From the NCBI RefSeq assembly GCF_006715045.1, contig NZ_VFML01000001.1:806001-870000 (forward strand): a DNA stretch of 64,000 nucleotides. The letters run 5' to 3'. The translations under genes were made by a program, and so were the position numbers. The notes under the pieces were generated by a model. The model ran no database searches, was not told the origin of the DNA, and saw only the letters and a list, made by a program, of their open reading frames with translations. Source of the DNA: Amycolatopsis cihanbeyliensis (GTDB taxonomy: Bacteria > Actinomycetota > Actinomycetes > Mycobacteriales > Pseudonocardiaceae). Of this stretch, positions 25,083-35,840 are shown in pieces (the first letter of the stretch is position 1; the number at the start of each line of letters is the position of its first letter).

Positions 25083-25988
25083 ATGGACCAGCCATGGGGC
25101 ATTTCCGGACCCGAGTTCCTGCTGCTGTACGGCGGTCTGCTGGTCATTCCCGCCGTCGTGGTCGCGGTGCTGCTGGCCGCGGGCAGGCGCGCGGCCGAGC
25201 GCCGCGCCAGGGAGCAGGAACGGCTGCCGAGCATCTACCACCTCGCCTACCTGGTCGGAGGTGCCGAACGGGTGGTGGACACCGCGATCGCGAGCCTGCT
25301 GGAGCGCGGCAGCCTGCGGGTCAGCAGCAGCGGTGCCTTTCAGGTCACCAGGGAGACCGCGTCGAGCGGCCTGATGGAACACGCCGTGCTCGCCAACGCC
25401 GCCCTGTACCGCTACATCGGGAGGGGCAAGCTGATCGCGATGACCCTGCGCTCCCCTTTTCTCGCCGATATCCAGGCTGACCTGGAACACCATGGGCTGA
25501 TCGCCCCGCAACGGCGACGCGGTCGCTTGCTCTGGAGCCTGTGCGCGGGCTACGTCCTGCTCGGGATCCTCGGGGTGGTCCGGCTGACCGACGGCATCCA
25601 GCGGGGATATCCGGTGGGTCTGCTGATCATGCTGCTCATCGTGACCGCCTTCCTGGCCGCCGGGTCCGGCCTGCTCGCCCGGCCCCGCTTCGAGCCCACG
25701 CCCACCGAGGCCGGTGAGCACGTCGCCACCACGGAGAGGAGGCACCTCTCCACGAGCGGCACCGGGGCGGTCGGCGGGGCCGCCGCCGCGGTACTGGTAG
25801 CGGGACTGGTCAACTACCCGGACAGCCTGATCTCGCGTGCCCTGACGCAGTCGCCGAGCGGTGGAGGAGGCGGTGGCCACACCGCCGGCGCGGTGTGCAG
25901 CAGCGGGGACGGGGGCGGCACGGGCTGCGCCAGTGGCTGTGGCGGGGGCGGCGGAGGCGGTGGTGGTTGCGGCGGGGGTGGTGGGTGA
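25083..25988 (+). CDS. TIGR04222-type membrane protein with Gly/Cys-rich tail, copy 2
   Basis: 301 residues and clearly a paralogue of copy 1: same start ([12 protein letters not shown]), same [20 protein letters not shown] segment and same central helix pair. The tail (about the last 45 residues) is Gly-rich with four cysteines but less regular ([15 protein letters not shown]). The stop lies 5 bases before the DUF692 start, so this gene and the enzyme should be co-translated. Confidence 0.78.
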   Translation: MDQPWGISGPEFLLLYGGLLVIPAVVVAVLLAAGRRAAERRAREQERLPSIYHLAYLVGGAERVVDTAIASLLERGSLRVSSSGAFQVTRETASSGLMEHAVLANAALYRYIGRGKLIAMTLRSPFLADIQADLEHHGLIAPQRRRGRLLWSLCAGYVLLGILGVVRLTDGIQRGYPVGLLIMLLIVTAFLAAGSGLLARPRFEPTPTEAGEHVATTERRHLSTSGTGAVGGAAAAVLVAGLVNYPDSLISRALTQSPSGGGGGGHTAGAVCSSGDGGGTGCASGCGGGGGGGGGCGGGGG

Positions 25989-25993
25989 GTCCC

Positions 25994-26809
25994 ATGTCGT
26001 CCGGAGTTCCGCGACTCGGGGTCGGCATCGGCTGGCGCCCGGAGATCGACCTCTCGGTGGAGCGGCTGCCCGGGGTGGACTGGGTGGAGGTGATCGCCGA
26101 GAACCTCCACCCCGACCGGCTGCCGGAGTCGCTGGTCCGGCTGCGCACACGTGGCCGCCCGGTACTGCCGCACGCCGTGTCGCTCTCGCTCGGCGGGGCC
26201 GAACCGCTGGACACCCGCAGGGTGGAACACCTTGCCGCGGTGACCGGGGCGCTGGGCGCGCCGCTGGCCAGCGACCATGTCTGCTTCGTCCGCGCGGGCG
26301 GCCTGGACTCGGGGCACCTGCTCCCGCTGCCACGCACCAGGGATGCGCTGGACGTGCTGGTGGGCAACGTGCGGCTGGCGCAGTCGATTCTCGGGGTCCC
26401 GTTCGCGCTGGAGAACATCGCGGCCCTGCTGGAGTGGCCGGACCCCGAGCTGAGCGAGGCCGCCTTCCTGCGGGAACTGACCGAACGCACCGGCTGCCTG
26501 CTGATCGTGGACGTGGCGAACCTGTACGCCTGCGCCCGCAACCTGGGCTCCGACCCACACCGATTCCTGGACGAGATCCCGCTGGAGCGGATCGCGTACG
26601 TGCATGTGGCCGGCGGCTCCGAGCGCGAAGGCGTCTACCACGACACCCATGCCGCACCGGTGCCCGCGCCGGTGCTCGATCTCCTCGGCGAGCTGCGCGC
26701 CAGGGTGGACCCGCCGGGTGCGCTGCTGGAACGCGACGACGACTACCCGACCGACACCGAACTCGCGGCCGAACTCGCCGCGATCCGTGCCGTACTGGAG
26801 AGCCGGTGA
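25994..26809 (+). CDS. DUF692 family multinuclear non-heme iron enzyme (MNIO)
   Basis: 271 residues, TIM-barrel. The metal-ligand blocks of the family are present in order: [43 protein letters not shown], and E-R-D-D-D-Y-P. Characterised members (MbnB, TglH, ChrH, bufferin MNIOs) oxidatively modify cysteines or other residues of precursor peptides, usually with a partner protein. Here the likely substrates are the Gly/Cys tails of the two upstream membrane proteins, and the likely partner is the next gene, coupled by a GTGA overlap. Confidence 0.88.
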   Translation: MSSGVPRLGVGIGWRPEIDLSVERLPGVDWVEVIAENLHPDRLPESLVRLRTRGRPVLPHAVSLSLGGAEPLDTRRVEHLAAVTGALGAPLASDHVCFVRAGGLDSGHLLPLPRTRDALDVLVGNVRLAQSILGVPFALENIAALLEWPDPELSEAAFLRELTERTGCLLIVDVANLYACARNLGSDPHRFLDEIPLERIAYVHVAGGSEREGVYHDTHAAPVPAPVLDLLGELRARVDPPGALLERDDDYPTDTELAAELAAIRAVLESR

Positions 26810-27141
26810 CGGCGCGGGACCACCTGGCACGGCAGCAGGCGGAGCTGCTGCGTGCGCTGCTGGCCGGCGAGCGGCCCCCGGCCGGTTTCCCGCCCGACCG
26901 CGTCCGCGCCGAGGCCGCGGCCCTGCTCGCCAAGCGCAGGCGGATCACCGAGGCGCTGCGGCCGGACCTGGCGGAGCGCCTCGGTGATCGCTACCGGCCG
27001 CTGTTCGACGCCTACGCCGCCGCGCACCCGCGCGCGCAGGGCACCGGAGCACGACAGGACGCGGACAACTTCGCCGCCTGGCTGGCCGCCCGCGGGGAAC
27101 CGCGGCGGCCACGCTGGTGGCGGCGGGAACGCCGCGTCTAA
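26806..27141 (+). CDS. Small partner protein of the DUF692 enzyme (SCO6045-like)
   Basis: 111 residues from a GTG overlapping the DUF692 stop. Mostly helical and rich in Arg/Ala, with [16 protein letters not shown] and [13 protein letters not shown]; the end is very basic with tryptophans (R-W-W-R-R-E-R-R). It resembles the C-terminal domain found attached to DUF692 proteins of streptomycetes (SCO6045-like). MNIO enzymes generally need a helper that holds the substrate; this is the natural candidate. Its TAA overlaps the end of the convergent chdC gene. Confidence 0.65.
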   Translation: MTARDHLARQQAELLRALLAGERPPAGFPPDRVRAEAAALLAKRRRITEALRPDLAERLGDRYRPLFDAYAAAHPRAQGTGARQDADNFAAWLAARGEPRRPRWWRRERRV

Positions 27142-27830
27142 GGCAGGTTCAGCACCAGCTCCGCGGGCGACACCCTGGTCCCGGTGTAGAACGGGATCTC
27201 CTCGCGCACGTGCCTGCGGGCCTCGGTACCCCGCAGGTGCCGCATCAGGTCGACGATGCGATGCAGCTCGTCCGCCTCGAAGGCGAGGATCCACTCGTAG
27301 TCGCCCAGCGCGAAGGAGGCCACGGTGTTCGCCCGGACGTCCGGGTAGTCGCGGGCCTCCTTACCGTGGTCGGCCAGCATCTTGCGGCGTTCCTCGTCCG
27401 GCAGCAGGTACCACTCGTAGGACCGGACGAAGGGGTACACGCAGACGTACTTGCGCGGCTCCTCCCCCGCCAGGAAGGCCGGGACGTGGCTGCGGTTGAA
27501 CTCCGCGGGTCGGTGCAACGCGAACTGGCTCCACACCGGCACGGAGACGCGGCCGAGCGGGGTGCGCCGGAAGCCGCTGTAGGCCGCCTGGACCTGCTCC
27601 ACTTCCGGCGCGTGCCACCAGATCAGGTAGTCCGCGTCGGCACGCAGGCCGGCCAGGTCGTACACCCCGCGCACCGCGACGCCCTTGTCCTCCAGCGCGT
27701 CCAGGTACTCCCCGGTCTCCCGGGCGGCGGCACCGCGATCCTCCGGCAACGTCCCCTGTTCCACCCGGAACACCGACCACGCGGTGTAGCGGATGGTCTC
27801 GTTCAACTCTTGGTAGTTCAACCGCGCCAT
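27138..27830 (-). CDS. chdC: Coproheme decarboxylase ChdC (HemQ)
   Basis: 230 residues of the chlorite-dismutase fold. The N-terminal Y-T-A-W-S-V-F-R, the central L-I-W-W-H-A-P and the segment [13 protein letters not shown], which carries the redox-active tyrosine of actinobacterial ChdC, are all present. It converts coproheme III to heme b by two oxidative decarboxylations, the last step of the coproporphyrin-dependent pathway. The two other heme genes on this strand, hemY and hemE, are 3.5 kb away, separated by a protease gene on the opposite strand. ATG 27830 gives the standard length. Confidence 0.93.
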   Translation of the reverse strand: MARLNYQELNETIRYTAWSVFRVEQGTLPEDRGAAARETGEYLDALEDKGVAVRGVYDLAGLRADADYLIWWHAPEVEQVQAAYSGFRRTPLGRVSVPVWSQFALHRPAEFNRSHVPAFLAGEEPRKYVCVYPFVRSYEWYLLPDEERRKMLADHGKEARDYPDVRANTVASFALGDYEWILAFEADELHRIVDLMRHLRGTEARRHVREEIPFYTGTRVSPAELVLNLP

Positions 27831-27988
27831 GCCCCCATCGTCCCACCCCGATGACCGGGCCGCGTACCAGCCCACACCACGGAACGTCGGGAATTTTCCG
27901 ACCTCGTAACTCACTCGGCGGATTGTGACTCCGCTGTGTATACCGATACGTTCGCGAAACTTTCGCACCCGATCAGGGGAGGTAACTG

Positions 27989-30900
27989 GTGCACATCCGA
28001 CAAAGACGCGGTAGACCCGCCGCGGTCGTGCTGGCCGCGGCCACCGCGCTGGTTCTCGGCACGGGGCAGCCGGCCGGGGCCACCGACGGCGCGGCGCCGG
28101 CACGTACCCAGGCCCAGCCCGAACAACAGTCGGTCACGCTGATCACCGGTGACCGGGTGTTGGCGCGTGCCGGGCAGCCCACCGGACACCTGGTGGCCGG
28201 TCCCGGCCGGGAGGACGTCACCTTCAGCACGTTCGCCGCCGACGGCCACACCTACGTCGTGCCCTCCGACGCGGCGCCGCTCATCGGCACCGGCGTCCTC
28301 GACCGGCGCCTCTTCGACGTCACCACACTGCTCGAGTCGGGCCACGCCGACACGGACCGGGACTCGCTGCCCCTGCTGGTGACCTACGCCGACGGCCCCG
28401 CGGCCGCGAGCACGATGAGCTCCGCGGGCACCCGGATCACCCGGCAACTGCCCAGCATCGACGGCGCCGCGGTGCGAGCCGACAAGGACTCGGCGACCGA
28501 GCTGTGGGACAGCATCACCGGCGGACCCGAGTCGGTCACCACCTTCGCCGGTGGCGTGCGGAAGGTCTGGCTGGACGGGATGCGCAGCACCACCCTGGAC
28601 CGCAGCGTGCCGCAGATCGGCGTCCCCGCGGCCTGGGAGGCGGGCTACACCGGCGCGGGCACCACGATCGCCGTGCTGGACACCGGCGTGGACCAGACCC
28701 ATCCCGACCTCGCCGAACGGGAGACCGCGGAGCGGAACTTCACCGAGTCCGAGGACAACATCGACCACGTCGGACACGGCACCCACGTGGCCTCGATCGC
28801 GGCGGGCACCGGCGCGAAGTCCGGCGGCAAGTACACCGGGGTCGCGCCGGCGGCGGGCATCCTGGACGGCAAGGTGCTCAACGACAGCGGCTCGGGCCGC
28901 GAGTCCTGGATCATCGCCGGCATGGAATGGGCCGCCGAGCAGGGCGCGGACATCGCGAACCTGAGCCTCGGCGGCGGGGACAGCGCCGGGGTCGACCCGC
29001 TCGAGCAGGCCGTGAACACGCTCTCCGCCGAGCACGGCACCCTGTTCGTCATCGCCGCGGGCAACTCCGGCCCCCGGGCCTCCACCGTGGGCTCACCGGG
29101 CACCGCGGATGCCGCGCTCACCGTCGGCGCCGTGGACCGCGAGGACGACATCGCGCCCTTCTCCAGCCGGGGCCCGCGGCTCGGCGACGGCGGGATCAAG
29201 CCGGACATCACCGGCCCCGGCGTCGGGATCGTGGCCGCGTTGCATTCCGACGGCAGCATCGGGGAGCCGGTCGAGGAGGGGTACACCGCGCTGTCCGGGA
29301 CCTCGATGGCCACCCCGCATGTCGCGGGTGCCGCGGCGCTGCTGGCCCAGCAGCACCCCGACCTCTCCGGCGCGCGGCTGAAGCGCCTGCTGATGGCCTC
29401 GGCAACACCCACCGAGGGCGCGGGCGTGTTCGCGCAGGGCGCAGGGCGGGTCGACTCGGCCGCGGCACTCACCCAGACGGTCACCGCGGAACCCGCCAGC
29501 ATCAATCTCGGCGTCCAGCGCTGGCCGCACGACGACGACACGCCGGTCGGCAAGGAGCTCACCTTCGCCAACTCGGGTGCGGAGGAGGTCACCCTGCGGC
29601 TCGCGGTGGAGGCCACCGGCCCGGACGGCACGCCGGCACCGGATGGCGTGTTCACCCTCTCGGCCACCGAGGTCACCGTGCCGGCCGGAGGCACAGCCGG
29701 GATCACTGTCACCGGCGACACCCGCGCGGCCGGGGTGGACGGCATCTACAGCGGCAGCCTGGTCGCGACCGCGGGCGATGCCACGGTGCGCACCCCGCTG
29801 GCGATCAACCGCGAGGTGGAGAGCTACGACCTCACGCTGAACGCCGTCGACCGCGCCGGGGACCGCACCGGGCAGTACTCCGCGTTCCTGTTCGGGTTCG
29901 GGGACAACCGGCTGCGGTTCCCCTACGAGGAGGACGGCAGCGTCACGCTGCGCGTGCCGAAGGGCGAGTACCTGCTGCAGGGCACCGTCCGGTCCGGGGA
30001 ACCCGGTACCACCGCGGACCTGCTCGCCTACCCCAAGCTGTCCGTCGACGGGGACCTCACGGTGGACCTGGACGCCCGGCAGACGAAACCGGTGGACATC
30101 GCGGCACCGCACGAGTCCGCCCGGCCCATGCTCACCGAGGTGTCCTACACCCGCGCGGCGCGCGGTTCGACGTTCAACTCCGGGTTCGTCGCGCTGGGCG
30201 AGGGCCTCGAGCGGTTGGGCACCGCCCATCTCGGTCCGCAGCTACCGCCCGCCGAGCTGACAGCGTTGGTGAGCAGCCAGTGGGTCACCGAACCGGGCGG
30301 CGAGTACTACGGCCTCGCCTGGTACGAGTACGGCCGGTTGCCCACCGGCCTCACCCGGGATGTGCGGCAGGAGGACCTGGCCACCGTCCGCACCGGCTAC
30401 GGGCCGATACCGGCCGGCGTCACGGGCATCGCGGGCGCCACCCCGTCGCCGCGCCTGCAGGCCGGAGGCGCCTGGGGAGCGCTGATCGAGATACCGGAGT
30501 CCGGGCCGAGGGTCGCGCACTTCACCACCGAGGGCGTGGACTGGAACCGGACGCTGTTCCTGGAGGACGACGAGTCCCGCAGGCTGCATTCCCGGTTCGA
30601 GGCGCCACCACGGTCCTACCAGGCCGGCCGGGACTACACCGAGTCGTTCAACCGGGCGGTGTTCGGGCCGGTCATGCCGGAAAGTCGGTACCAGCACTCC
30701 TGGGTGACCAGGGACGGGAACCGGATCATCGCGCAGGTCCCGCTGTTCGGTGACGCCGCGGGCAACGCGGGCTACTCCGCGACGGACGATTCCTCGTTGC
30801 GGCTGTACCGCGATGGTGAGGAGGTCGAGGCCGAACGGGGCTTGTTCGAGGTCGAGCCGGGTGCTGCCGGGTTCCGGCTCACCGCGGAGGCCACCCGGAG

Positions 30901-31285
30901 CAACGTGGACCTGAGCACGAGGGTGGCCGCCTCCTGGACCTTCGACTCGACCACGACGGACCGGCCGACTCGGTTACCGGTGTCCACGATCCGCTTCTTC
31001 CCCCGCCTCGACGAGGCGAACTCCGCCCCGGCGGGCCGGACGTTCGTGTTCCCGGTGGCGGTGCAGGAGCAGGGCAGCCCGGTCACCAAGGTGCCGCACA
31101 AGCTGAGCGCCGAGGTGTCCTACGACGGCGGCCAGACCTGGCGTCCGGCCGGCGTGCTCGGCAACTCCCAGCTCGTCGTGCAGCACCCCGCCGGCGCGGA
31201 CACCGTGTCGCTGCGGGCCAAGGCCACCGACGGCAACGGCAACACCGTGGAGCACACCATCATCAACGCCTACAAGCTCCACTGA
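27989..31285 (+). CDS. Secreted subtilisin-like S8 family serine protease
   Basis: 1098 residues. A signal peptide at 1-31 is followed by a propeptide region of about 190 residues. The catalytic triad is D231 (A-V-L-D-T-G-V-D), H263 (G-H-G-T-H-V) and S439 ([11 protein letters not shown]), with the oxyanion Asn in I-A-A-G-N-S-G. The remaining 600 residues are beta-rich domains of the kind seen in large actinomycete subtilases, without an evident sorting signal. It should be exported and self-processed. The divergent promoter region with chdC is 158 bases. Its location inside a heme gene group is unusual. Confidence 0.93.
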   Translation: MHIRQRRGRPAAVVLAAATALVLGTGQPAGATDGAAPARTQAQPEQQSVTLITGDRVLARAGQPTGHLVAGPGREDVTFSTFAADGHTYVVPSDAAPLIGTGVLDRRLFDVTTLLESGHADTDRDSLPLLVTYADGPAAASTMSSAGTRITRQLPSIDGAAVRADKDSATELWDSITGGPESVTTFAGGVRKVWLDGMRSTTLDRSVPQIGVPAAWEAGYTGAGTTIAVLDTGVDQTHPDLAERETAERNFTESEDNIDHVGHGTHVASIAAGTGAKSGGKYTGVAPAAGILDGKVLNDSGSGRESWIIAGMEWAAEQGADIANLSLGGGDSAGVDPLEQAVNTLSAEHGTLFVIAAGNSGPRASTVGSPGTADAALTVGAVDREDDIAPFSSRGPRLGDGGIKPDITGPGVGIVAALHSDGSIGEPVEEGYTALSGTSMATPHVAGAAALLAQQHPDLSGARLKRLLMASATPTEGAGVFAQGAGRVDSAAALTQTVTAEPASINLGVQRWPHDDDTPVGKELTFANSGAEEVTLRLAVEATGPDGTPAPDGVFTLSATEVTVPAGGTAGITVTGDTRAAGVDGIYSGSLVATAGDATVRTPLAINREVESYDLTLNAVDRAGDRTGQYSAFLFGFGDNRLRFPYEEDGSVTLRVPKGEYLLQGTVRSGEPGTTADLLAYPKLSVDGDLTVDLDARQTKPVDIAAPHESARPMLTEVSYTRAARGSTFNSGFVALGEGLERLGTAHLGPQLPPAELTALVSSQWVTEPGGEYYGLAWYEYGRLPTGLTRDVRQEDLATVRTGYGPIPAGVTGIAGATPSPRLQAGGAWGALIEIPESGPRVAHFTTEGVDWNRTLFLEDDESRRLHSRFEAPPRSYQAGRDYTESFNRAVFGPVMPESRYQHSWVTRDGNRIIAQVPLFGDAAGNAGYSATDDSSLRLYRDGEEVEAERGLFEVEPGAAGFRLTAEATRSNVDLSTRVAASWTFDSTTTDRPTRLPVSTIRFFPRLDEANSAPAGRTFVFPVAVQEQGSPVTKVPHKLSAEVSYDGGQTWRPAGVLGNSQLVVQHPAGADTVSLRAKATDGNGNTVEHTIINAYKLH

Positions 31286-31290
31286 CGGTG

Positions 31291-31313
31291 TTCAAGAAAG
31301 GCGCGTTCTTGAA
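31291..31313. terminator. Hairpin between convergent protease and hemY genes
   Basis: An exact 8-base inverted repeat (TTCAAGAA / TTCTTGAA) with a 7-base loop lies between the protease stop and the hemY stop. It is short and AT-rich in the stem but correctly placed to act as a bidirectional terminator; there is no clear T-tract. Confidence 0.45.
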
Positions 31314-31319
31314 CCGCTC

Positions 31320-32726
31320 CTAACCGCGGGCCAGCCTGCGGGCGGCGGCATCGGCGGTGGCGACACACGCCGGGATGCCGACGCCGTGCAGGCTGGCACC
31401 CGCGATCTCCAACGCGGGCACCTCGGCCACCGCGCGCTCGACGCGGGCGACCCGGCCGAGGTGCCCCGCGTCGTACTGCGGTAACCCCCCGCCCCACCGG
31501 GTCACCCGGGCCCGCAGCGGTTCGGCGGTGATCCCGGTCAGCTCGGCCAGATCCGCCCGTACTCGCCGGATCAGCTCGGCGTCGGTGGCCCGCAGCGTGC
31601 CGCTCTCCCCGAACCGCCCCGCCGAGCCACGCACCAGCACGGCGTCCGCGTCCCCGTGATGTGCCCACTTGCGCGCGGAAAAGGTGAACGCCTTGGCGGT
31701 GAACGGCGCACCGTCGCGGCGTCGCTCGGTCACCCCGATCAGCACGCCGGAGGCATCGGGCAGTCCAGACTTCGGCGGCAGCGCGAACGAGACCACCGCC
31801 ATGGACGCCAGTTCGACCTCGGCGAGCGCCGCGGAGGCCTCCGGGGCCACACCGGCGAGCAGCCGGCTCGCCGGTGGAGCGGGCACCGCGAGCAGCACCG
31901 CGTCCACGTCCAGTTCCGCCTCCGCGGGCGCGTGCTCGGTCGCCGCGGCGCCGAAGGTGAGCCGCCAACCGCCACCGGGCAGGCCGCTGAGCGTGCGCAC
32001 CGGAAGGCCGCGCCGCAGCCGTGCCGCCGACCGCTCCACCAGCCGGTCGACCAGCGACCCCAGCCCACCGGTCAGGGTGGCGAACACCGGCGCGGAACTC
32101 GGCGTGGCGGGCAGCTGGGCGGCCACGGCCTCGGTCAGCGAGCCGGCGCCCGCGTCCACGGCGGCGGCCAGCCCCGGCAGGGTGGCACGCAGCCCGAGCC
32201 CGTCGGAACCACCCGCGTAGACCCCGCCCAGCAGGGGGTCCACCAGCGTGTCCACCAGCTCGTCGCCGAACCGTTCGCGCAGCAGCGGCCCCAACGCCAC
32301 GTCGCGGGCCGGCAGCGAGGGCGGGGGCAACCCCGGCTCCGCGGCCACGGCCCGGCTGCCCGCCTCGGACAGCAGGTCCGCGACCGCGCCGGGGTCGCCG
32401 GGGAGGCCCATGACGGTGCCCGACGGCAGCGGATGGGTACGTCCCCCGGCCCGGATCGTGGCCCGCGCGCCGGTGGGGTGAGCGAGCTGGGAGCCGAGCC
32501 CCAGCTCCTCGGCCAGCTCGACCGCCTCGGGCCGGCGCGCGAGGAAGGCCTCCGCGCCGACGTCGAACGGCCTGCCGACGAGGCGTTCGGTGCGTACCTT
32601 GCCGCCGAGGGCATCGGTCGATTCGCATACGGTGAGCTCGGCCTCCGGGCCGAGCAGCTCGCGCAGCCGGTACGCGGCCACCAGCCCGGAGATCCCGCCG
32701 CCGACCACGGCGACGCGCCCCGTCAC
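31320..32726 (-). CDS. hemY: Coproporphyrinogen/protoporphyrinogen III oxidase (HemY/CgoX type)
   Basis: 468 residues. The FAD-binding start is [17 protein letters not shown], with [11 protein letters not shown] at about 55 and the terminal [10 protein letters not shown] block that closes the flavin site. In organisms with ChdC this oxygen-dependent enzyme oxidises coproporphyrinogen III to coproporphyrin III. The GTG overlaps the hemE stop by 4 bases (GTGA), so the two are translated together. The reading frame remains open far upstream of the GTG, but that part is only the antisense-like frame of hemE. Confidence 0.9.
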   Translation of the reverse strand: MTGRVAVVGGGISGLVAAYRLRELLGPEAELTVCESTDALGGKVRTERLVGRPFDVGAEAFLARRPEAVELAEELGLGSQLAHPTGARATIRAGGRTHPLPSGTVMGLPGDPGAVADLLSEAGSRAVAAEPGLPPPSLPARDVALGPLLRERFGDELVDTLVDPLLGGVYAGGSDGLGLRATLPGLAAAVDAGAGSLTEAVAAQLPATPSSAPVFATLTGGLGSLVDRLVERSAARLRRGLPVRTLSGLPGGGWRLTFGAAATEHAPAEAELDVDAVLLAVPAPPASRLLAGVAPEASAALAEVELASMAVVSFALPPKSGLPDASGVLIGVTERRRDGAPFTAKAFTFSARKWAHHGDADAVLVRGSAGRFGESGTLRATDAELIRRVRADLAELTGITAEPLRARVTRWGGGLPQYDAGHLGRVARVERAVAEVPALEIAGASLHGVGIPACVATADAAARRLARG

Positions 32727-33805
32727 AGCGAATGCACCAGCTCGACGACCCTGGTGAGCACGCCCGGATCGGTGTCGGGCAGCACGCCGTGACCGAGGTT
32801 GAACACGTGACCGTCGGCCGCGCGCCCCTCGGCGGCGATGCGGCGCACCTCGGGCTCCACGGCGGCCCAGGAGCCGAGCAGCACGGCGGGATCGAGGTTG
32901 CCCTGCACCACGGCCGGCCGGTCGCCACCCAGCCTGCGCACCGCCGTGTCCAGCGGCACCCGCCAGTCCACCCCGACCACGTCGGCACCGGCGTCCCGCA
33001 TGGCGGTCAGCAACTCTCCCGTGCCGACGCCGAAATGGATCCGCGGCACCCCGGCATCGGCGATACCGCCCAGCACCTTCGTCGAGTGCGGCAGGACGAA
33101 GCGCCGGTAGTCCCGTTCGGACAACGCGCCGGCCCAGGAGTCGAACAGCTGCACCGCGTCCACCCCGGCAGCCAGCTGCGCGCGCAGGAAGGTCAGCGTC
33201 ACCTCGGCCAGCCGGTCGGCCAGGGTGTGCCACAGCTCGGGCTCGGCGTGCATCAGCGACTTGGTGTGTTCGTGGTTGCGGCTGGGCCCGCCCTCGATCA
33301 GGTAAGAGGCCAGGGTGAACGGCGCCCCGGCGAAACCGATCAGCGGGGTGGTGCCGAGCGCACCGACCAGCCGCCGCACCCCCTCCGCGACCGGCGCCAC
33401 CTGCTCCGGTTCCAGCCGCGGCAGCGCGGAGACGGCGGCCGCGGAACGGACCGGCTCCGCCACCACCGGACCGGTGCCCGGCACGATCTCGATGCCCACC
33501 CCGGCCGCGTACAGCGGCACCACAATATCGCTGAACAGGATCGCCGCGTCCACGCCGTGCCTGCGCACCGGCTGCAGGGTGATCTCGGTGAGCAGCTCGG
33601 GGTCGAAGCAGGCCCGCAGCATCGGGGTGCCCTCGCGCAGCGCGCGGTACTCGGGCAGGGAACGTCCGGCCTGGCGCATGAACCACACCGGCAGGCGCGC
33701 GGGCCTGCCGCCACGCGCGGCCACCAGGAAGGGCGCGTCGGCGAGCTCCCGGCGGGCCGGGACGGCCGCCGAGGGGGAGGAAGTGTGAACGGAGGGAGAC
33801 ATCAT
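32723..33805 (-). CDS. hemE: Uroporphyrinogen decarboxylase
   Basis: 360 residues. Signature 1 is [16 protein letters not shown] near residue 40; signature 2 is the [12 protein letters not shown] block; the substrate Asp lies in L-F-S-D-I-V-V-P. It decarboxylates the four acetate side chains of uroporphyrinogen III to coproporphyrinogen III, feeding hemY. Two ATGs in tandem open the gene (33805 and 33802) behind CACGATAACA with no strong ribosome site. Divergent from the DUF3000 gene, 84 bases apart. Confidence 0.95.
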   Translation of the reverse strand: MMSPSVHTSSPSAAVPARRELADAPFLVAARGGRPARLPVWFMRQAGRSLPEYRALREGTPMLRACFDPELLTEITLQPVRRHGVDAAILFSDIVVPLYAAGVGIEIVPGTGPVVAEPVRSAAAVSALPRLEPEQVAPVAEGVRRLVGALGTTPLIGFAGAPFTLASYLIEGGPSRNHEHTKSLMHAEPELWHTLADRLAEVTLTFLRAQLAAGVDAVQLFDSWAGALSERDYRRFVLPHSTKVLGGIADAGVPRIHFGVGTGELLTAMRDAGADVVGVDWRVPLDTAVRRLGGDRPAVVQGNLDPAVLLGSWAAVEPEVRRIAAEGRAADGHVFNLGHGVLPDTDPGVLTRVVELVHSL

Positions 33806-33889
33806 TGTTATCGTGCCACGAGTCGATAGGGCACCTTCCCTCGGCGCGCCTGCGCCCGCGGCCGGCCGATGTCGCCTTACAGTCGGGCC

Positions 33890-34453
33890 GTGACCGCCAA
33901 GACGCACGCGCCCGAACTCTTCCGCGAGGCCGTCGCGGCACTGCAATCCGTTGAGCCCCGGCCCGAGGTGCGTCTCGAAGCGATCCGGCCGCCGCAGCGG
34001 CTCGCCCCATGGTCGTACGCACTCAGCGGCGAGGCCACCGGCCCCGCCGAGGTGATGGCCACCGGCAGGCTGGTGCTGCTGCACGACCCGGAGGGCCCGG
34101 AGTCGTGGAACGGCGTCCTGCGCCTGGTCGTGTACGTCCGTGCCGAGTTGGACAGGGAACTGGCCACCGACCCCTTCCTGCCCGGGGTGAGCTGGTCCTG
34201 GCTCACCGACGCGCTGGAGACCTCGGGGGCGTCCTGGACGGCGCTCGGCGGAACGGTCACCGAGACCTCCTCGGCCCGGTTCGGCGACATCGCGGGACCG
34301 CCGCGCAGCGACGACCTCGAGGTACGGGCATCCTGGACCCCGGTGGACGCGGAACTGCGGCCGCACGGTGACGCCTTCTGCCAGCTGCTGTCCAGCGTGG
34401 TCGGCCTGCCGCCGGCCGGCGTAACCCTCTTCGGCCAGCGCCAGAGCTCGTAG
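33890..34453 (+). CDS. DUF3000 domain-containing protein
   Basis: 187 residues, soluble. The pattern F-R-E-A-V-A-A-L near the start, [12 protein letters not shown] in the first third and [12 protein letters not shown] in the middle is characteristic of DUF3000, an actinobacterial family regularly found next to hemE. Function unknown, but the conserved synteny suggests a link with heme synthesis or RNase D. GTG 33890 chosen because the protein then starts [10 protein letters not shown]. Confidence 0.85.
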   Translation: MTAKTHAPELFREAVAALQSVEPRPEVRLEAIRPPQRLAPWSYALSGEATGPAEVMATGRLVLLHDPEGPESWNGVLRLVVYVRAELDRELATDPFLPGVSWSWLTDALETSGASWTALGGTVTETSSARFGDIAGPPRSDDLEVRASWTPVDAELRPHGDAFCQLLSSVVGLPPAGVTLFGQRQSS

Positions 34454-35059
34454 CGACGCTCCCGGCCACCCCTCGGACGGCAGGCGGCCAGCGCCCGTCG
34501 CGCGCGAACCCGCATACTTATACGTGACCACCACCCGCGTGGGCCGGATCGCCCCGTTTCCGCGGGCGGGACACGCGGTCGCGGTGGGTAACGATTCGGT
34601 GACAACCGCCGGTGACGATCTGTATCGATACCTGAAACCTGCCGCGGCCGAGGCACGCACTCCCGAACACCCCGGACAACCCCGGCCATCCGGACTTCGA
34701 CGGAGCGCACGGCGCCCTCGACGAGGCCGCACCGGCTCCGGCGGCGGTACCCGAAATCCAGCGCATACGGCGATTGCACGCGTCATATGCACGAGCCGGA
34801 TAGCGGTAGTATCTCTGTTGAATCGGATGCGCCACGCGATACGTTAGCCACTCGCGGTGTTGTAGCCCGATCGTGCGACAGCGACCTCCGCGAGTAACTA
34901 CCCGATCGGGATACATACCCATTCGAACCCCCCACTGACCCACTCGGGCGGCTAGAGTGCTTCCGACGACACCACTTTCGGTCTAAAGCTGGCGCGGCTG
35001 ATCGGCCGAAAGTCCCGGTGCCGGTCGGGGGGCACGACCGACTCCAGGGAGGTAGTGAC
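34454..35059 (+). promoter_or_regulatory. 606-base intergenic region upstream of the response regulator
   Basis: I see no convincing gene. The segment 34790-34960 is more AT-rich than its surroundings and contains several TATxxT-like hexamers and short inverted motifs, so the promoter of the response-regulator gene probably lies there. The ribosome site GGGAGGT sits just before that gene's GTG. Open frames on the minus strand here are Arg/Cys-rich and look like chance. Confidence 0.4.
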
Positions 35060-35776
35060 GTGGCTGCCGTCGGCTTATCTCAGGCCGTCCGATCCACACC
35101 AGCCGGCGCCTTGCCGGCGAACATGGTTCCGCATCCGCGGGAAGAGTTGTTTTCCGTGCTGGTGGTCGATGACCACCCGCTGCTGAGGGAGGCGATCGCC
35201 GCCCGGCTCGCACAGATGGGTGCGGGTACCGTTCACGAGGCCGCCACGGTGGCCGAGGCGAGGGCGAGGGCAACGGCCACCGGGCCGTGCGACCTGGCCA
35301 TCCTCGACCTCGGCCTGCCTGATGGCAGTGGCATCGAGCTGGTTACGGAGCTCCGTAGCAATGGCTGGCCTCGGGTCGTGGTGCTCGCGTCGTCCGACGA
35401 CCCGTACGCCGTACGTTCGGCGTTTCAGGCCGGTGCTCAGGCATACCTGCTCAAGTCCGCGTCGCCGGTGGTGGTCACCGACGGCGTGCGCAGGGTGCTC
35501 GAGGGCGGCGTGTACGCCGATCCGAGCGTGGCACCGGTACTGGCGACCGGTACCAGGGTCGCGGGCACCGACAACACCCCGCGTGAGCTGTCCGCACGCG
35601 AGGTGGAGGTGCTGCAACTGGTCGCAGACGGCCAGTCGAACAAGGAAATAGGTGAAGAGCTCAGCCTGTCCGCGCTCACGGTGAAGTCCCACCTTTCGCG
35701 GATCGGGCGCAAGCTCGGCACCGGAGACCGAGCACAAATGGTCGCCTTGGCCATGCGTGCCGGCGTCATCCGCTGA
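35060..35776 (+). CDS. Orphan NarL/LuxR-type response regulator
   Basis: 238 residues. After a 30-residue leader the receiver domain starts F-S-V-L-V-V-D-D-H-P-L-L, with the phospho-acceptor Asp in A-I-L-D-L-G-L-P-D-G, the switch Ser in L-A-S-S-D-D and the conserved Lys in Y-L-L-K-S-A. The C-terminal LuxR helix-turn-helix has L-S-A-R-E-V-E-V-L-Q-L-V-A and S-N-K-E-I-G-E-E-L-S followed by T-V-K-S-H-L. No histidine kinase is adjacent. GTG 35060 has GGGAGGT six bases upstream. Confidence 0.9.
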   Translation: MAAVGLSQAVRSTPAGALPANMVPHPREELFSVLVVDDHPLLREAIAARLAQMGAGTVHEAATVAEARARATATGPCDLAILDLGLPDGSGIELVTELRSNGWPRVVVLASSDDPYAVRSAFQAGAQAYLLKSASPVVVTDGVRRVLEGGVYADPSVAPVLATGTRVAGTDNTPRELSAREVEVLQLVADGQSNKEIGEELSLSALTVKSHLSRIGRKLGTGDRAQMVALAMRAGVIR

Positions 35777-35784
35777 CGTGGGAT

Positions 35785-35832
35785 ACCCTGCGGGACGGGC
35801 ACACCAGGCGCGGTAAGCCCGTCCCGTAGGGT
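35785..35832 (+). terminator. Strong hairpin after the response regulator, just before rnd
   Basis: A 16-base-pair stem (ACCCTGCGGGACGGGC with GCCCGTCCCGTAGGGT, one G-T pair) with a 16-base loop, followed by CTTT. It is well placed to terminate the response-regulator transcript. It ends 8 bases before the GTG of rnd and its 3' arm contains the only AGGG-like ribosome site of rnd, so if it forms in a read-through transcript it would also hide that site. Confidence 0.65.
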
Positions 35833-35840
35833 CTTTACTC

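Noticed and set aside
28504-30753. 749-residue open frame on the same strand as the S8 protease
   Set aside because: It is a shifted frame of the protease gene, extremely Arg/Gly/His-rich, with no domain; a product of GC-rich codon bias.
31320-34022. Apparent 900-residue protein containing HemY at its end
   Set aside because: The first 430 residues are the out-of-frame shadow of hemE; the GTG at 32726 overlapping the hemE stop is the real hemY start.
34518-34943. 141-residue minus-strand frame in the 606-base gap
   Set aside because: Arg/Cys/Gly-rich, no domain, no ribosome site, and it crosses the AT-richer region that looks like promoter DNA.
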